A DNA stretch of 64,000 nucleotides from an uncultured Prochlorococcus sp. (GTDB taxonomy: Bacteria > Cyanobacteriota > Cyanobacteriia > PCC-6307 > Cyanobiaceae). The notes beneath the pieces are model-generated. The model saw nothing but the letters and a program-made list of their open reading frames with translations, ran no database searches and was not told the origin of the DNA. Shown here one piece after another: positions 54,897-64,000 of the stretch (its first letter is position 1; every line of letters begins with the position of its first letter). Position numbers and translations under genes: made by a program. The stretch spans positions 1 through 64,000 of the forward strand of contig CABZFV010000005.1 of NCBI GenBank assembly GCA_902525075.1, read 5' to 3'.

Positions 54897-56405
54897 TCAA
54901 TTATTAAAATAATTATTGATAATTTTCAATACATTGATATAGCTTGGATAATTTTTAGAAATATAATCACCACATTCATTTTTTATAAGATCGTTTTTCT
55001 CTTTATCAATGAACAATTTCTTATAAAGTTTTTCAATATCATTAAAAAGATAATCTCCTTTTAATTTTTCATTTAGTTCTAAAGATAATTCAGATTTCAC
55101 AGATTCTTGGCAAAAATTAGTGATCTCTTCAGAACTAATTAAAACCTTATAAATTTCTTTTTTTTCTTCTGAATTAGCATTAAAGCATAAATAAATAAGA
55201 TTAATCATTGAACAATTATTATTTTTGATTTTGAATTCTTTATAAATATCTGGCCAAAATTTTAAAGATTTTAAACCTTCTAAACCTCCTTGACTTAGAG
55301 AGTATTTATTACACCAATTTACAAATTCTGAGACATCTTTTGGACATCTATTGAGTTGCAAAAGCATATCTGATAAAACTTGTCCAGCTTGAAAATTACG
55401 TGTTGGTTTTCCTTCAGTTGGCAGAGTCATACTGCCTAAGACATCAGCCTTAACAGCATTTAATTGAGAAAAAGTATAATCTCCTTTTTCACAAAATTTA
55501 TCATTAATTATTTCCTTTGCACTAATTATTTCTTCACCATAACCAAGCTCTTTTAATGAAAGATGTTTATTTTCTAATTTATTTTTTTTCCTAACTTGTA
55601 ATGATACTGATGCGGCCTGATCTAAACATTGAGTTAACAAAATTGTATTAATACTAGGTAGCATTCCTGGCTTATCGGAATGAAAGTTATTTACAAAACC
55701 TGCAAATATGGATGAGATATTTTTTATTGATTTTATATATTGACATTCAATATTATGAACTCCAGGAGAAACTTGAATTTTCGGGGACAATTGATTCAAA
55801 ATGCGAGCTCCTATTAAAGCAGTAAGAGGATTAGGATGGCAGAAATTTGCAGTAAAACTATCATGAGGATTTCTTAAAGCTCCGTGACGATGAAATCCTG
55901 TAAAAAAAGCTAAATTTGGATATTTATTACAGAGAATAAAAGGGATTTTACTTTTATTGTCAACGCAAAAAGAACCGACGAGACAGCCAAGAACCACATT
56001 TTCTCTTTTTAAAGTTTTTCTGAGTTCTAAAGCATGTTTAACATCATCTTTTATGTGATTACTGTTTGAAGCAAGAATAACTATCTCACATTCCAAGAGA
56101 AGATCTTTTAAATCAAAAGACTTTCTTTTCCCCTTTGAAGAATAATGTCCCATTCTCTTAATCTTTTCAATAATCTCATTATCCATATCTGAAAGAACAT
56201 CATTTGAGAAAGCACCTAACAAATCTCTATCTTCTCTAGGAGCTAAGAGAATATTATTTGAATTTCCATGCATAGCACAGTTGTATGCTAATGATGCAGG
56301 ATATAAACCAACACTGTAGAATCCAACTTTGCTGTTCTCTATATCGTCAATCAATGAATAAAAATATTTTTCATCATTTATGTTTTCTATGAAATTATTC
56401 TTCAT
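54897..56405 (-). CDS. glycerol-3-phosphate dehydrogenase-like Rossmann protein, 502 aa
   Basis: The N-terminus resembles an NAD-binding beta-alpha-beta unit with GFYSVGLYPASLAYNC. A second segment CEIVILASNSNHIKDDVKHAL and GCLVGSFCV fit the G3P dehydrogenase pattern, but the glycine motif is degenerate. The C-terminal part includes GKPTRNFQAGQVLSDML. Divergent from stpA with 163 nt between. G3P is the acceptor for glucosylglycerol-phosphate synthesis, so a link to that pathway is inferred. No clear family name. Confidence 0.55.
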   Translation of the reverse strand: MKNNFIENINDEKYFYSLIDDIENSKVGFYSVGLYPASLAYNCAMHGNSNNILLAPREDRDLLGAFSNDVLSDMDNEIIEKIKRMGHYSSKGKRKSFDLKDLLLECEIVILASNSNHIKDDVKHALELRKTLKRENVVLGCLVGSFCVDNKSKIPFILCNKYPNLAFFTGFHRHGALRNPHDSFTANFCHPNPLTALIGARILNQLSPKIQVSPGVHNIECQYIKSIKNISSIFAGFVNNFHSDKPGMLPSINTILLTQCLDQAASVSLQVRKKNKLENKHLSLKELGYGEEIISAKEIINDKFCEKGDYTFSQLNAVKADVLGSMTLPTEGKPTRNFQAGQVLSDMLLQLNRCPKDVSEFVNWCNKYSLSQGGLEGLKSLKFWPDIYKEFKIKNNNCSMINLIYLCFNANSEEKKEIYKVLISSEEITNFCQESVKSELSLELNEKLKGDYLFNDIEKLYKKLFIDKEKNDLIKNECGDYISKNYPSYINVLKIINNYFNN

Positions 56406-56568
56406 TTTTGGAAATTCTTGATAATTTTTTTAATTTCTTACCCTTAACAACATTTTTCTACATTAAAGCAATTTTTGACCATAGCAAATTATTTATTGTA
56501 AATATTGAATTTTTTAATTTATAATTTCATATAAAAGAAGTTTAATAAAAAGAGAAATAATTATAAAT

Positions 56569-57789
56569 ATGGAATATATGGAAAGTAATTTAAAGGTACA
56601 AAAACAATTAATTTCTTCGCAAAATATCTTATTTATTCAAGATATTGACGGAGTTTGTATCCCTCTTGTTAAAGATCCAATGACTAGAGAGTTAGAATCA
56701 AAATATATTTATGCAGTAAAAGAATTTGCCGAGGAATTCTTTGTATTAACTTGCGGTGAACATGAAGGCCCAAGAGGAGTTAACAGAATAATAGAAAAGA
56801 GTATAGGTAGCACTACTGAGCCTAAAAACAAAGAGCTATATTTAAGAGGTTTAGCCGCCTGTGGAGTAGAGTATCAAGACAACAATGGTCAAATAAGTTT
56901 TGAAGGAGTCTCAGAAAAAGAACTAAATTTTTTATCAAAAGTACCTAGTTTAATAAGACCAAAATTTAATTTCATAGTTAAGAATATTTTTCCTGAACTT
57001 AGCCAAGAAGATATCAATTTTCACGCAGTAAAATCAATATGTGAAACACGCTTCTCGCCAACGATTAATTTCAATAGTCTATTTGATTTAGTTCAGACAG
57101 ATTCAGATAAAAGAAAGCTTATTCAAGTTAGTTTTGAAAAAATGATGAATGAAATCATTTTAAAAGCTGAATCCGAAGGCTTCAAAAACTCATTTTTCCT
57201 TCATATTTCACCAAATTTAGGTAATAAAAATGGTAGAGAAACAATTAAACTTTCTTCTCAAGATGATATCGGATCAACAGACATACAACTTCTTATTCAA
57301 GGAGCAGTTAAAGATTCTGGAGTTTTATTTCTTTTAAATAAATTTATTGCGGATAAAACTGGTAAAGCTCCTTTTGGAAGAAATTTTAATTTTAGAAATT
57401 CTCCAAATTCTATTACGGAAAAAATTGATTTATGCAAAAGAACTATTCAAAAAGAAAATATGCCTATGATTGTAGGAGTTGGTGACACAGTCACATCAAA
57501 AAAAAATAATGATGAAATAAGTTATTTAAGAGGAGGAAGTGACAGATCTTTTCTAGAATTAATACAAATATTAGGTAATGAATTTGGGATTAAAAATAAA
57601 ATAATTTTTGTAGATAGTAGTTCTGGTGAAGTTGAAAGACCCTCTACAAAAAAAACTGGTTTAATAGGAATCAGTGATGTTTATGACGACTTAAAGTTTG
57701 ACATAGTTTTTAAAAATGGTCCAAAAGAATACATAAGTTGGTTTATTGAACTTGCTAGTAAGAGATCAAACTTTAAAAAAAATAGTTGA
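56569..57789 (+). CDS. stpA: glucosylglycerol-3-phosphate phosphatase
   Basis: 406 residues. Resembles the StpA/GgpP family (TIGR02399): FIQDIDGVCIPL, TCGEHEGPRGV, NSFFLHISPNLGNKNGRE, GVGDTVTSK and GGSDRSFLELIQ. The DIDG near residue 24 is the probable HAD-like nucleophile motif. It makes the compatible solute glucosylglycerol from its phosphate. The synthase gene is not in the window. Confidence 0.85.
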   Translation: MEYMESNLKVQKQLISSQNILFIQDIDGVCIPLVKDPMTRELESKYIYAVKEFAEEFFVLTCGEHEGPRGVNRIIEKSIGSTTEPKNKELYLRGLAACGVEYQDNNGQISFEGVSEKELNFLSKVPSLIRPKFNFIVKNIFPELSQEDINFHAVKSICETRFSPTINFNSLFDLVQTDSDKRKLIQVSFEKMMNEIILKAESEGFKNSFFLHISPNLGNKNGRETIKLSSQDDIGSTDIQLLIQGAVKDSGVLFLLNKFIADKTGKAPFGRNFNFRNSPNSITEKIDLCKRTIQKENMPMIVGVGDTVTSKKNNDEISYLRGGSDRSFLELIQILGNEFGIKNKIIFVDSSSGEVERPSTKKTGLIGISDVYDDLKFDIVFKNGPKEYISWFIELASKRSNFKKNS

Positions 57790-57829
57790 CTTTTTAAGTT
57801 TCGAATGACAATTTATAAATAATAGATTC

Positions 57830-58762
57830 ATGAAAGAAAAATTCCCCTCAATATATAAAGAACCTATAGAAACGTTGCAAATTAACATTGGTTATAAATG
57901 CAATCAGGCTTGTAAGCATTGTCATGTCAATTCGAGTCCCCTAAGGACTGAAAAGATGTCCGATGAAATGATATCTCTTATCCCAAAGATAATTGAAAAA
58001 TACAAAATCAAGACTTTAGATATTACAGGTGGTGCACCAGAACTCCACCCAGAATTTAAAAACCTAATAACCAGTTTGAGCACAAAACAAATTGATATTA
58101 TTGATAGGTGCAATTTGACAATTTTTTTTGAAAAAGGTTACGAAGATCTTCCTCAATTTCTTGCAAAGAATAAAGTGATAGTTACTGCTTCGCTACCGTG
58201 TTATGAAAAAAATAATGTTGATTTTCAGAGGGGGTTTGGGGTTTTTGAAAAAAGTATTAATGCCATAAAAATTCTTAATGATTTAGGCTATGGAAAGAAA
58301 GAAAATGAATTACAATTAAACCTTGTTTACAATCCTGTAAGCCCAATTCTTCCTCCTTCTCAGGAAATATTGGAGAAGGATTATAAAAAAATACTATTCG
58401 AAAAATACAATATTGTTTTTAATAATTTATACACAATAACTAATATGCCAATAAATAGATATGAAGAATCTCTTAAAAGAGAGGGGAAACTAAATACTTA
58501 TTACAAATTACTAAAAGAAAATTTTAATGAAAAAAATTTAGAAAATCTTATGTGTAAAAAAACAATTAGCGTAAATTGGCTAGGAGAAATTTATGATTGT
58601 GACTTTAACCAACAGATAAACTTCCGAGAGAATAAAGGACCAAAGACACTTTTTGATCTATTGGATGAATCATTTAATTTTAACTATGGGGTAGCTGTAA
58701 AAGAACATTGTTTTGCCTGTACTGCGGGTTCAGGGTCAAGTTGTGGAGGGACTTTAAGTTAA
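57830..58762 (+). CDS. radical SAM protein, ArsS type (arsenosugar biosynthesis family)
   Basis: 310 residues. Radical SAM motif CNQACKHCH near 25-33 (CxxxCxxC), then LDITGGAPELHP. C-terminal Cys-rich part with YDCDFNQQ and HCFACTAGSGSSCGG fits the ArsS/DUF3641 subgroup with extra Fe-S ligands. In characterised cases it acts in arsenosugar formation; other family members may do something else. Starts 40 nt after stpA. Confidence 0.8.
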   Translation: MKEKFPSIYKEPIETLQINIGYKCNQACKHCHVNSSPLRTEKMSDEMISLIPKIIEKYKIKTLDITGGAPELHPEFKNLITSLSTKQIDIIDRCNLTIFFEKGYEDLPQFLAKNKVIVTASLPCYEKNNVDFQRGFGVFEKSINAIKILNDLGYGKKENELQLNLVYNPVSPILPPSQEILEKDYKKILFEKYNIVFNNLYTITNMPINRYEESLKREGKLNTYYKLLKENFNEKNLENLMCKKTISVNWLGEIYDCDFNQQINFRENKGPKTLFDLLDESFNFNYGVAVKEHCFACTAGSGSSCGGTLS

Positions 58763-58768
58763 AACCTG

Positions 58769-59221
58769 CTAAATGCAATTAGGACAAATAGCTCTTACAT
58801 TTAAAGAGGATTCAATTAATTTAAAACCATTAATTTTTGCAGCAACTTTGCCTGCTTCTAAAACTTCGTCATTTTCGAATTCTTCTGTTCTTCCACACCT
58901 AATACAAATCAAATGATGATGGTCCGGTGTGTCGTTACTAAGCAATTCATATCTGTGTCCACCTTCACTGAGTTCTAATTCATGAAGCAACCCCATTTGT
59001 ACTAAAAGTCTTAAAGTTCTATAAATTGTTGCTAGTGAAACTTTGGAGCTTGTTTTAACTAACTTTTCATGCACCTCTTCAGCACTAAGATGCTTTCCAG
59101 AACCAATATTTTCAAATAAATTAAGAACCTTTAGCCTCTGCGGAGTCAGTCTCTTCCCATCTTTATGTAAACCATCACCAAGAGGAGATGTAATGACGTT
59201 GTATTGCGAGGATAATGACAA
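58769..59221 (-). CDS. Fur family transcriptional regulator
   Basis: 150 residues, TTG start. The winged-helix part has RLTPQRLKVLNLFE and SLATIYRTLRLLVQMGLL. The metal region has DHHHLICIRCGRTEEF and the C-terminal CPNC, so one structural zinc site uses both CxxC pairs. It could be Fur, Zur or PerR; residues do not decide. Convergent with the ArsS gene. Confidence 0.88.
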   Translation of the reverse strand: MSLSSQYNVITSPLGDGLHKDGKRLTPQRLKVLNLFENIGSGKHLSAEEVHEKLVKTSSKVSLATIYRTLRLLVQMGLLHELELSEGGHRYELLSNDTPDHHHLICIRCGRTEEFENDEVLEAGKVAAKINGFKLIESSLNVRAICPNCI

Positions 59222-59331
59222 AATTAACCCATTGCTATTCTCAATAATAACTCTAAATGAGAGTAAAACAACTTTTTAATTTAAAATGTTTACTAAAGTT
59301 CTTCAAAATATTATGTTAAATGTAACTTAAA

Positions 59332-59907
59332 ATGAAAATGATGAATGATCAAGAAATCTATTCTGATAAATTATCATCGAAAGTAAACGCCTTGCTAATT
59401 ATTGATATTCAGGAAAAAATAATAAGACCAATTTTTAATAGAGATTCAATAATAAAAAACATCAAAAAGCTATTAAATGCTTACCAAATTTTAGAAGAAA
59501 ACATATTTATATCTGAACAGAATCCACTCAAATTGGGGGTAACGTTGCCTGAATTATCGCCCATAGCAGGATTTAGAAAATATGAAAAAATGGATTTCAG
59601 CCTAGCAAAATTAGAAGAATTTTTAAAAGAACTTAAAAATAAAAAAATTAATAATTTGATAGTTTGTGGGATCGAAACGCATATTTGTATTCAACAAACA
59701 GTCTTAGATTGTTTACAAAAAGGATTTGAAGTTATTCTCATAACAGATGCCATGGGAAGTCGAAATAGGGTAGATCATGAAATAGCATTACAAAGAATGA
59801 GTCAGAGTGGGGGGATCATAACAACAACTGAATCAATGATTTTTGAATTATGCAAAACTGCGGATAGAAAAGAATTTAAAGAAATTAGAAATATAATAAT
59901 GAGTTAA
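59332..59907 (+). CDS. isochorismatase-like cysteine hydrolase
   Basis: 191 residues. Asp in LIIDIQEK, Lys in RKYEKMDF and the nucleophile Cys in CGIETHICIQQT form the cysteine hydrolase triad. C-terminal RVDHEIALQRMSQSGG fits the nicotinamidase-like superfamily. Substrate unknown. ATG codons at residues 1, 3 and 4 are all possible starts. Confidence 0.8.
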   Translation: MKMMNDQEIYSDKLSSKVNALLIIDIQEKIIRPIFNRDSIIKNIKKLLNAYQILEENIFISEQNPLKLGVTLPELSPIAGFRKYEKMDFSLAKLEEFLKELKNKKINNLIVCGIETHICIQQTVLDCLQKGFEVILITDAMGSRNRVDHEIALQRMSQSGGIITTTESMIFELCKTADRKEFKEIRNIIMS

Positions 59908-59979
59908 AGAAAAATAAAGACTGGTTTGTTGTTTAGAGATAATTTAAAATTTTATTAGAGATAAATTTTTAAGGTTTAT

Positions 59980-61017
59980 TTGAATATGAAATTAGTTACT
60001 GAAAACTTCCTTCTGGCAATATCTATTTTTTTTATTGGAACTTTATTCTCGATAATAATTTCTAAACTTTCAAAGATATTTTTAAAAAAGATCTCCAAAA
60101 GGACAAAAACAAATTTCGATGATTTTATTTTTGAGGTGATCTCTGGAATTATAAAACCTATAGGTTTCCTCCTCTCATTTTATTTTTCAATTGACTATTT
60201 TTTTGCTGATGAAATAACTTTTATCTCTGTCTTATTGAATATTTTGAAGTTATTTATATTAATAATCATCATAAAAGCTCTCAACAAAGTTTTAATAAGA
60301 TCTTTAACAGAATCGACATCGAAAATTAATGATTCCTCAATTATTTCGATGGTATCTTCACTAACACCATTGATAAAAGCATTAACATGGACTATTGGCT
60401 CAATATTTTTCTTACAAAATATAGGTGTTCAAATGACTGCTATTTGGGCTTTATTAAGTGCAGGGGGAATTGGAGCAGGATTAGCTTTGAAAGATCCTGT
60501 TCAGGAGTTTTTTGAATACATAACAATTTTGCTTGATAAACCTTTTCAAAAAGGTGAGTTTATAAAATCTGATGGAGTCCTCGGAATGGTTGAGAGAGTG
60601 GGAGTAAGATCCTCAAGGATAAGAAGTATTAATGGAGAAGTAATAGTAATGAGCAACAGCGCCCTTACAAATGGAATAATTTCAAATTACGCACAAATGG
60701 AAAAAAGGAGGTTGGTGCATAAATTGGGAGTTGTTTATGAAACCTCTCCAAAACTTATGAAATTGATTCCAATAATAATTAAAAAAATAGTTGAAGAGAC
60801 AAAAGATGCGTCTTTTGATAGATGTCATTTCAAAGATTTCGGCGACTTCAGTCTTAATTTCGAACTTGTTTATTACATCCCAACAAATAATTATCTCGCT
60901 GCAATGGAAGCTCAACAAACTATAAATTTAAGAATTATTGAGGAATTTGCGGTTAATAATATAGAGTTTGCATTCCCAACACAAACCTTAAATATTGAAA
61001 GTAACAAAGCCAAATGA
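59980..61017 (+). CDS. small-conductance mechanosensitive channel (MscS)
   Basis: 345 residues. TTG at 59980 with AAGG five nt upstream, ATG at 59986 as alternative. Three to four N-terminal hydrophobic segments, then the pore helix region (WALLSAGGIGAGLALKDPVQ) and the soluble beta domain (GMVERVGVRSSRIRS). Releases solutes on osmotic downshock. Overlaps the POR-like gene by 30 nt at the 3' end. Confidence 0.88.
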   Translation: MNMKLVTENFLLAISIFFIGTLFSIIISKLSKIFLKKISKRTKTNFDDFIFEVISGIIKPIGFLLSFYFSIDYFFADEITFISVLLNILKLFILIIIIKALNKVLIRSLTESTSKINDSSIISMVSSLTPLIKALTWTIGSIFFLQNIGVQMTAIWALLSAGGIGAGLALKDPVQEFFEYITILLDKPFQKGEFIKSDGVLGMVERVGVRSSRIRSINGEVIVMSNSALTNGIISNYAQMEKRRLVHKLGVVYETSPKLMKLIPIIIKKIVEETKDASFDRCHFKDFGDFSLNFELVYYIPTNNYLAAMEAQQTINLRIIEEFAVNNIEFAFPTQTLNIESNKAK

Positions 61018-61989
61018 TCTACAAATCTCTTCACTTAAAATCCAGAGTTTAGAAGCCAACTCAGAATTATTTGCCTCATCACTAACCTTACTTTCAACTA
61101 ATTTATGTTTTTTAAAAAATATAAGTTTATTACTTAAATGAACGTAGCCAATATTATTAAATTTCGAATCAAAAACAATTTCAGAAAGAATCTTACCAGC
61201 ATTTTCTACACTTTCAGAAATTCCTAAAATATTTTTTGCAACTTTAGAAAAAATAAAATATCCAGAGATATTAAAACGTTTGCTATATCTAAAGAAACCT
61301 GAATCATCACTTGGTATTACGAGACCAGGAGCCCAAGTAATTACAGAAATTTTACTAGAGGATATTTTTAATTTTTTTTCAAGTTCTTTAGCAAACAAAA
61401 TATTACATAATTTACTATTTTTATAAGATTCATCAGCATTAAAATTCAAAAATTTACCAGTAACTTTCTTTCTAAGGTCAATTAGATTATTAAGCCCTGC
61501 TTTCTTTCCTATATTTCCTCCTGAGCTTTTAGGGTCGTGAACATCTGATGATGTAATAATGATTCTTGATTCTTTATTATCTCTAACAAAAACTTTTAAG
61601 ACGTTTACCAAGTAAAAATGTGCAAGATGATTAACCGCAAAAGTTAGCTCTACCCCTTGTTTTGATACTTTAGGGTAAAAAGAACCTGTATATTGCAGTC
61701 CTGCATTTAAAATAATTACATCTAAAAAAACCTTTTTACTATTCAAGTAATCTTTGATTTTTTTAATATTCTCTAAATCTGAAAGATCACAATTTTCAAT
61801 AATATTTAAAAATTTACTAAGGTAATTTTTATCAAAATATTTCTCAATTGTTTTGCGAAATTGATTTTTTCTAAAGTCGTTTTTTATAACAATATATAAA
61901 TTATTTTTCGTCTTTAGTAAATTAATTATTGCAAAAAAACCTATACCCGAATTACCTCCAGTTATTAAAATATTTTTATTTTTAATCAT
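60988..61989 (-). CDS. POR-like short-chain dehydrogenase
   Basis: 333 residues. Cofactor motif GGNSGIG near 11-17, NAG near 95, catalytic ESYKNSKLCN (Tyr, Lys) as in light-dependent protochlorophyllide reductase. It is longer than a classical SDR and may be a POR paralogue or a retinol-dehydrogenase-type enzyme rather than the chlorophyll enzyme itself. The other half of the locus is lycopene cyclase. Confidence 0.75.
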   Translation of the reverse strand: MIKNKNILITGGNSGIGFFAIINLLKTKNNLYIVIKNDFRKNQFRKTIEKYFDKNYLSKFLNIIENCDLSDLENIKKIKDYLNSKKVFLDVIILNAGLQYTGSFYPKVSKQGVELTFAVNHLAHFYLVNVLKVFVRDNKESRIIITSSDVHDPKSSGGNIGKKAGLNNLIDLRKKVTGKFLNFNADESYKNSKLCNILFAKELEKKLKISSSKISVITWAPGLVIPSDDSGFFRYSKRFNISGYFIFSKVAKNILGISESVENAGKILSEIVFDSKFNNIGYVHLSNKLIFFKKHKLVESKVSDEANNSELASKLWILSEEICRSFGFVTFNI

Positions 61990-62214
61990 TTAAATTTCTC
62001 TATATTTTTCTATAATAAAAAAAATACACAAGTTTTATTTGTTTTGTAATCTTATAAATTATTGTTAAAACACTGAAAACTTAGTCACTAGTAATTGAGT
62101 AATTTGATTAATATAAATCTACTCTCATTACAAGTATTGGATGAAATATATTAAACCAATCGCAGAAATATTATCTTGTTCCCTAAATTCCTTTTATTAT
62201 AAGAATTATATTTA

Positions 62215-63498
62215 ATGTCAAAAGAAAGCATACCAGATGTTCTTGTTTTGGGTGCAGGGCCTGCAGGCATGGCGATTGCATCAGCTTTAGGAAAGGAAAA
62301 ATTAGATGTTGAGGTTCTTTCTCCAAATGGACCAGATGAACCTTGGCCAAACACTTATGGTATTTGGGGTGAAGAAGTTGATCAACTTGGGCTTCAGGAT
62401 TTACTTGAATATAGATGGAAGAATACTGTAAGTTTTTTTGGGCATGGTGCTTTAGAAGAACAGGACGACGAAAACAAAGCCACAGAGCATTCTCTAGATT
62501 ATGGACTATTTGATAAGAAGAAACTCCACAATTTTTGGTTTAATGAATGCAATAAGTCTTTTATTAAATGGCATCAAGGCTTTGCAAACAAAATAAATTA
62601 TGAAAAATATAAAAGTACAGTAACTACAAAAGATGGCAATACTTACTCCGCAAGATTAGTAGTAGATGCAACAGGATATGATCCTGTTTTTCTTAAATTA
62701 AAATCTTGTGGTCCTCTAGCAGTACAAACTTGTTATGGAATAGTGGGTAATTTTAGTAAACCTCCGCTGAAAAAAGGACAGTTTGTATTAATGGATTATA
62801 GAAATGACCATCTTAATGAAGAGCAAAGAAAAGAACCGCCCACTTTTCTTTATGCAATGGATATGGGAAATGGAAAATATTTCCTTGAAGAAACATCTCT
62901 TGGTTTAGTAAATCCTCTAACAATGGAAAATTTAAAAGACAGACTAGAGAAGAGGCTATCCTATCGAAATATCTCTATTACAAGCATGCAACACGAAGAG
63001 CTTGGTTTGTTTCTTCCAATGAATATGGCAATACCAGATTTCAAGCAACAAATACTTGGATATGGTGGTGCTGCTTCAATGGTACATCCTGCATCGGGAT
63101 ACTTAATTGGTAATGTTTTAAGAAGAGCTCCACTTGTTGCAAAAGCAGTAGCAGAAGCAATTAAAAACAAAAATCTTAGTACTTATCATATTGCAAGAAA
63201 AGGTTGGGAAACTTTATGGTCAAAAGAATTAATTAGAAAGAAATCACTTTACCAATTTGGATTAGAAAAACTCATGAGATTTGACGAAAAACTATTGAGA
63301 GAATTTTTTGGCAGTTTTTTCCAATTACCTAAAAATCAATGGTATGGTTTTCTAACGGATACTCTCTCATTAAGAGAAATTGTATATGCGATGTGCATAA
63401 TGTTTATAAAGGCTCCATGGAGTGTAAAGAAAGGTCTGATGATTATGCATGGTAGAGAGTTTAAAATGTTGCTTAGGATAATATTTCCAAATATATAG
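62215..63498 (+). CDS. crtL: lycopene cyclase
   Basis: 427 residues. FAD-binding VLVLGAGPAGMAIASALG near 9-26, then PNTYGIWGEEVDQLGLQDLL, PTFLYAMDMG, FLEETSL and GYGGAASMVHPASGYL. It cyclises lycopene in carotenoid synthesis. Prochlorococcus has two cyclases (beta and epsilon); which copy this is cannot be settled from the motifs. Confidence 0.92.
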   Translation: MSKESIPDVLVLGAGPAGMAIASALGKEKLDVEVLSPNGPDEPWPNTYGIWGEEVDQLGLQDLLEYRWKNTVSFFGHGALEEQDDENKATEHSLDYGLFDKKKLHNFWFNECNKSFIKWHQGFANKINYEKYKSTVTTKDGNTYSARLVVDATGYDPVFLKLKSCGPLAVQTCYGIVGNFSKPPLKKGQFVLMDYRNDHLNEEQRKEPPTFLYAMDMGNGKYFLEETSLGLVNPLTMENLKDRLEKRLSYRNISITSMQHEELGLFLPMNMAIPDFKQQILGYGGAASMVHPASGYLIGNVLRRAPLVAKAVAEAIKNKNLSTYHIARKGWETLWSKELIRKKSLYQFGLEKLMRFDEKLLREFFGSFFQLPKNQWYGFLTDTLSLREIVYAMCIMFIKAPWSVKKGLMIMHGREFKMLLRIIFPNI

Positions 63499-63505
63499 TT
63501 TCAAA

Positions 63506-64000
63506 ATGAGGACAATACTTATAAGCGGAGCTAGTAGAGGTATTGGATTAAATATTGCTCATAAAGAATTAAAAGAAGGTAACAGAATTAGTGTTGGCAT
63601 AAGAAATCTAGAATCATTAAAGGGAAGTATTATTGATCCAAATAAATGGCCAGAAGGGAGAATCATAATTAACGAATATGATGCATTAAACAAAATATCA
63701 GCCAAAAATTGGATAAAAAATACCGTAGATAAATTTGGAGGATTTGATTCAGTAATAAATTGTTCTGGAGTATTATCGAAAGTTCCTTTTTTATTCAAAG
63801 ATGGCGATGAAAAAGATATTTTAAATACTCTAAATATCAACTTTTTGGCAATTTGGAATTTATGTAGGCTTTCTTGGGATCACTTATGCGCCTCACGCAG
63901 AGGAAGAATTATTGTTTTAGTTTCAATGAGTGGAAAAAGATCTAAAGGGGATTTAGCCGCTTATTGTTCCTCAAAGTTTGCTTTGATGGGATTATGCCAA
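63506..64000 (+). CDS. short-chain dehydrogenase (partial, C-terminus outside window)
   Basis: 165 codons visible. Cofactor motif GASRGIG at 8-14, NCSG near 85-88 in place of NAG, catalytic Ser in IVLVSMSG and YCSSK (Tyr, Lys). Starts 7 nt after lycopene cyclase, so probably one operon with it. Substrate unknown. Confidence 0.8.
   Translation, partial: MRTILISGASRGIGLNIAHKELKEGNRISVGIRNLESLKGSIIDPNKWPEGRIIINEYDALNKISAKNWIKNTVDKFGGFDSVINCSGVLSKVPFLFKDGDEKDILNTLNINFLAIWNLCRLSWDHLCASRRGRIIVLVSMSGKRSKGDLAAYCSSKFALMGLCQ

Overview
The window looks like a piece of a high-light-adapted Prochlorococcus chromosome. The base composition is strongly AT-rich, intergenic gaps are short, and convergent genes overlap at their 3' ends. 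TTG and GTG starts are common. The gene content is cyanobacterial: a high-light-inducible protein, a CPP1-like J-domain protein, a Tic20 homologue, lycopene cyclase, DUF1651, DUF2811, DUF3531 and DUF4278 families, CbiX, a B12-dependent ribonucleotide reductase and a glucosylglycerol-phosphate phosphatase. The clade assignment is inference from composition and content; no rRNA is present.

Region 1 (1 to about 15.2 kb) is an accessory region. It holds roughly 35 mostly tiny genes (28 to 110 residues), many with one membrane helix and no recognisable family. It also has an SDR enzyme, an Hli protein, two DUF1651 paralogues with matching promoters, a minimal NAD-dependent ligase-like protein, a lipoprotein with heptad repeats and two apparently frameshifted genes. 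Non-coding signals include a cluster of DnaA-box-like 9-mers and two short minus-strand transcription units with strong ribosome binding sites and hairpin terminators.

Region 2 (15.2 to 39 kb) is core metabolism: purK, aroB, a MidA-type methyltransferase, a TPM/Psb32-like protein, a metallophosphoesterase, nadA, a CtpA-type protease, ispG and a family 4 uracil-DNA glycosylase. An aminotransferase followed by phnD-phnC-phnE comes next. Then come an SGNH hydrolase, DUF92/VTE6, rsmE, DUF3531, an ABC ATPase, hslO, a CPP1-like gene, prfC, a methyltransferase and nrdJ.

Region 3 (39 to 45 kb) is again accessory. It has small membrane proteins, a DUF4278 gene with a structured leader, and tRNA-Ser(UGA) preceded by two diverged partial copies of its own 5' half. 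It also has Tic20, glyoxalase I, and a ribbon-helix-helix gene behind a 15-bp-arm palindrome, followed by a possible GIY-YIG-like gene.

Region 4 (45 to 64 kb) holds a GMC oxidoreductase, cbiX, a flavin-linked oxidoreductase, a SulP transporter and the metY-metA pair. A G3P-dehydrogenase-like gene lies divergent from stpA, followed by an ArsS-type radical SAM gene and a Fur regulator. The window ends with an isochorismatase-like hydrolase, an MscS channel, a POR-like SDR, lycopene cyclase and a truncated SDR. All functions are read from motifs by eye; no database search was possible.
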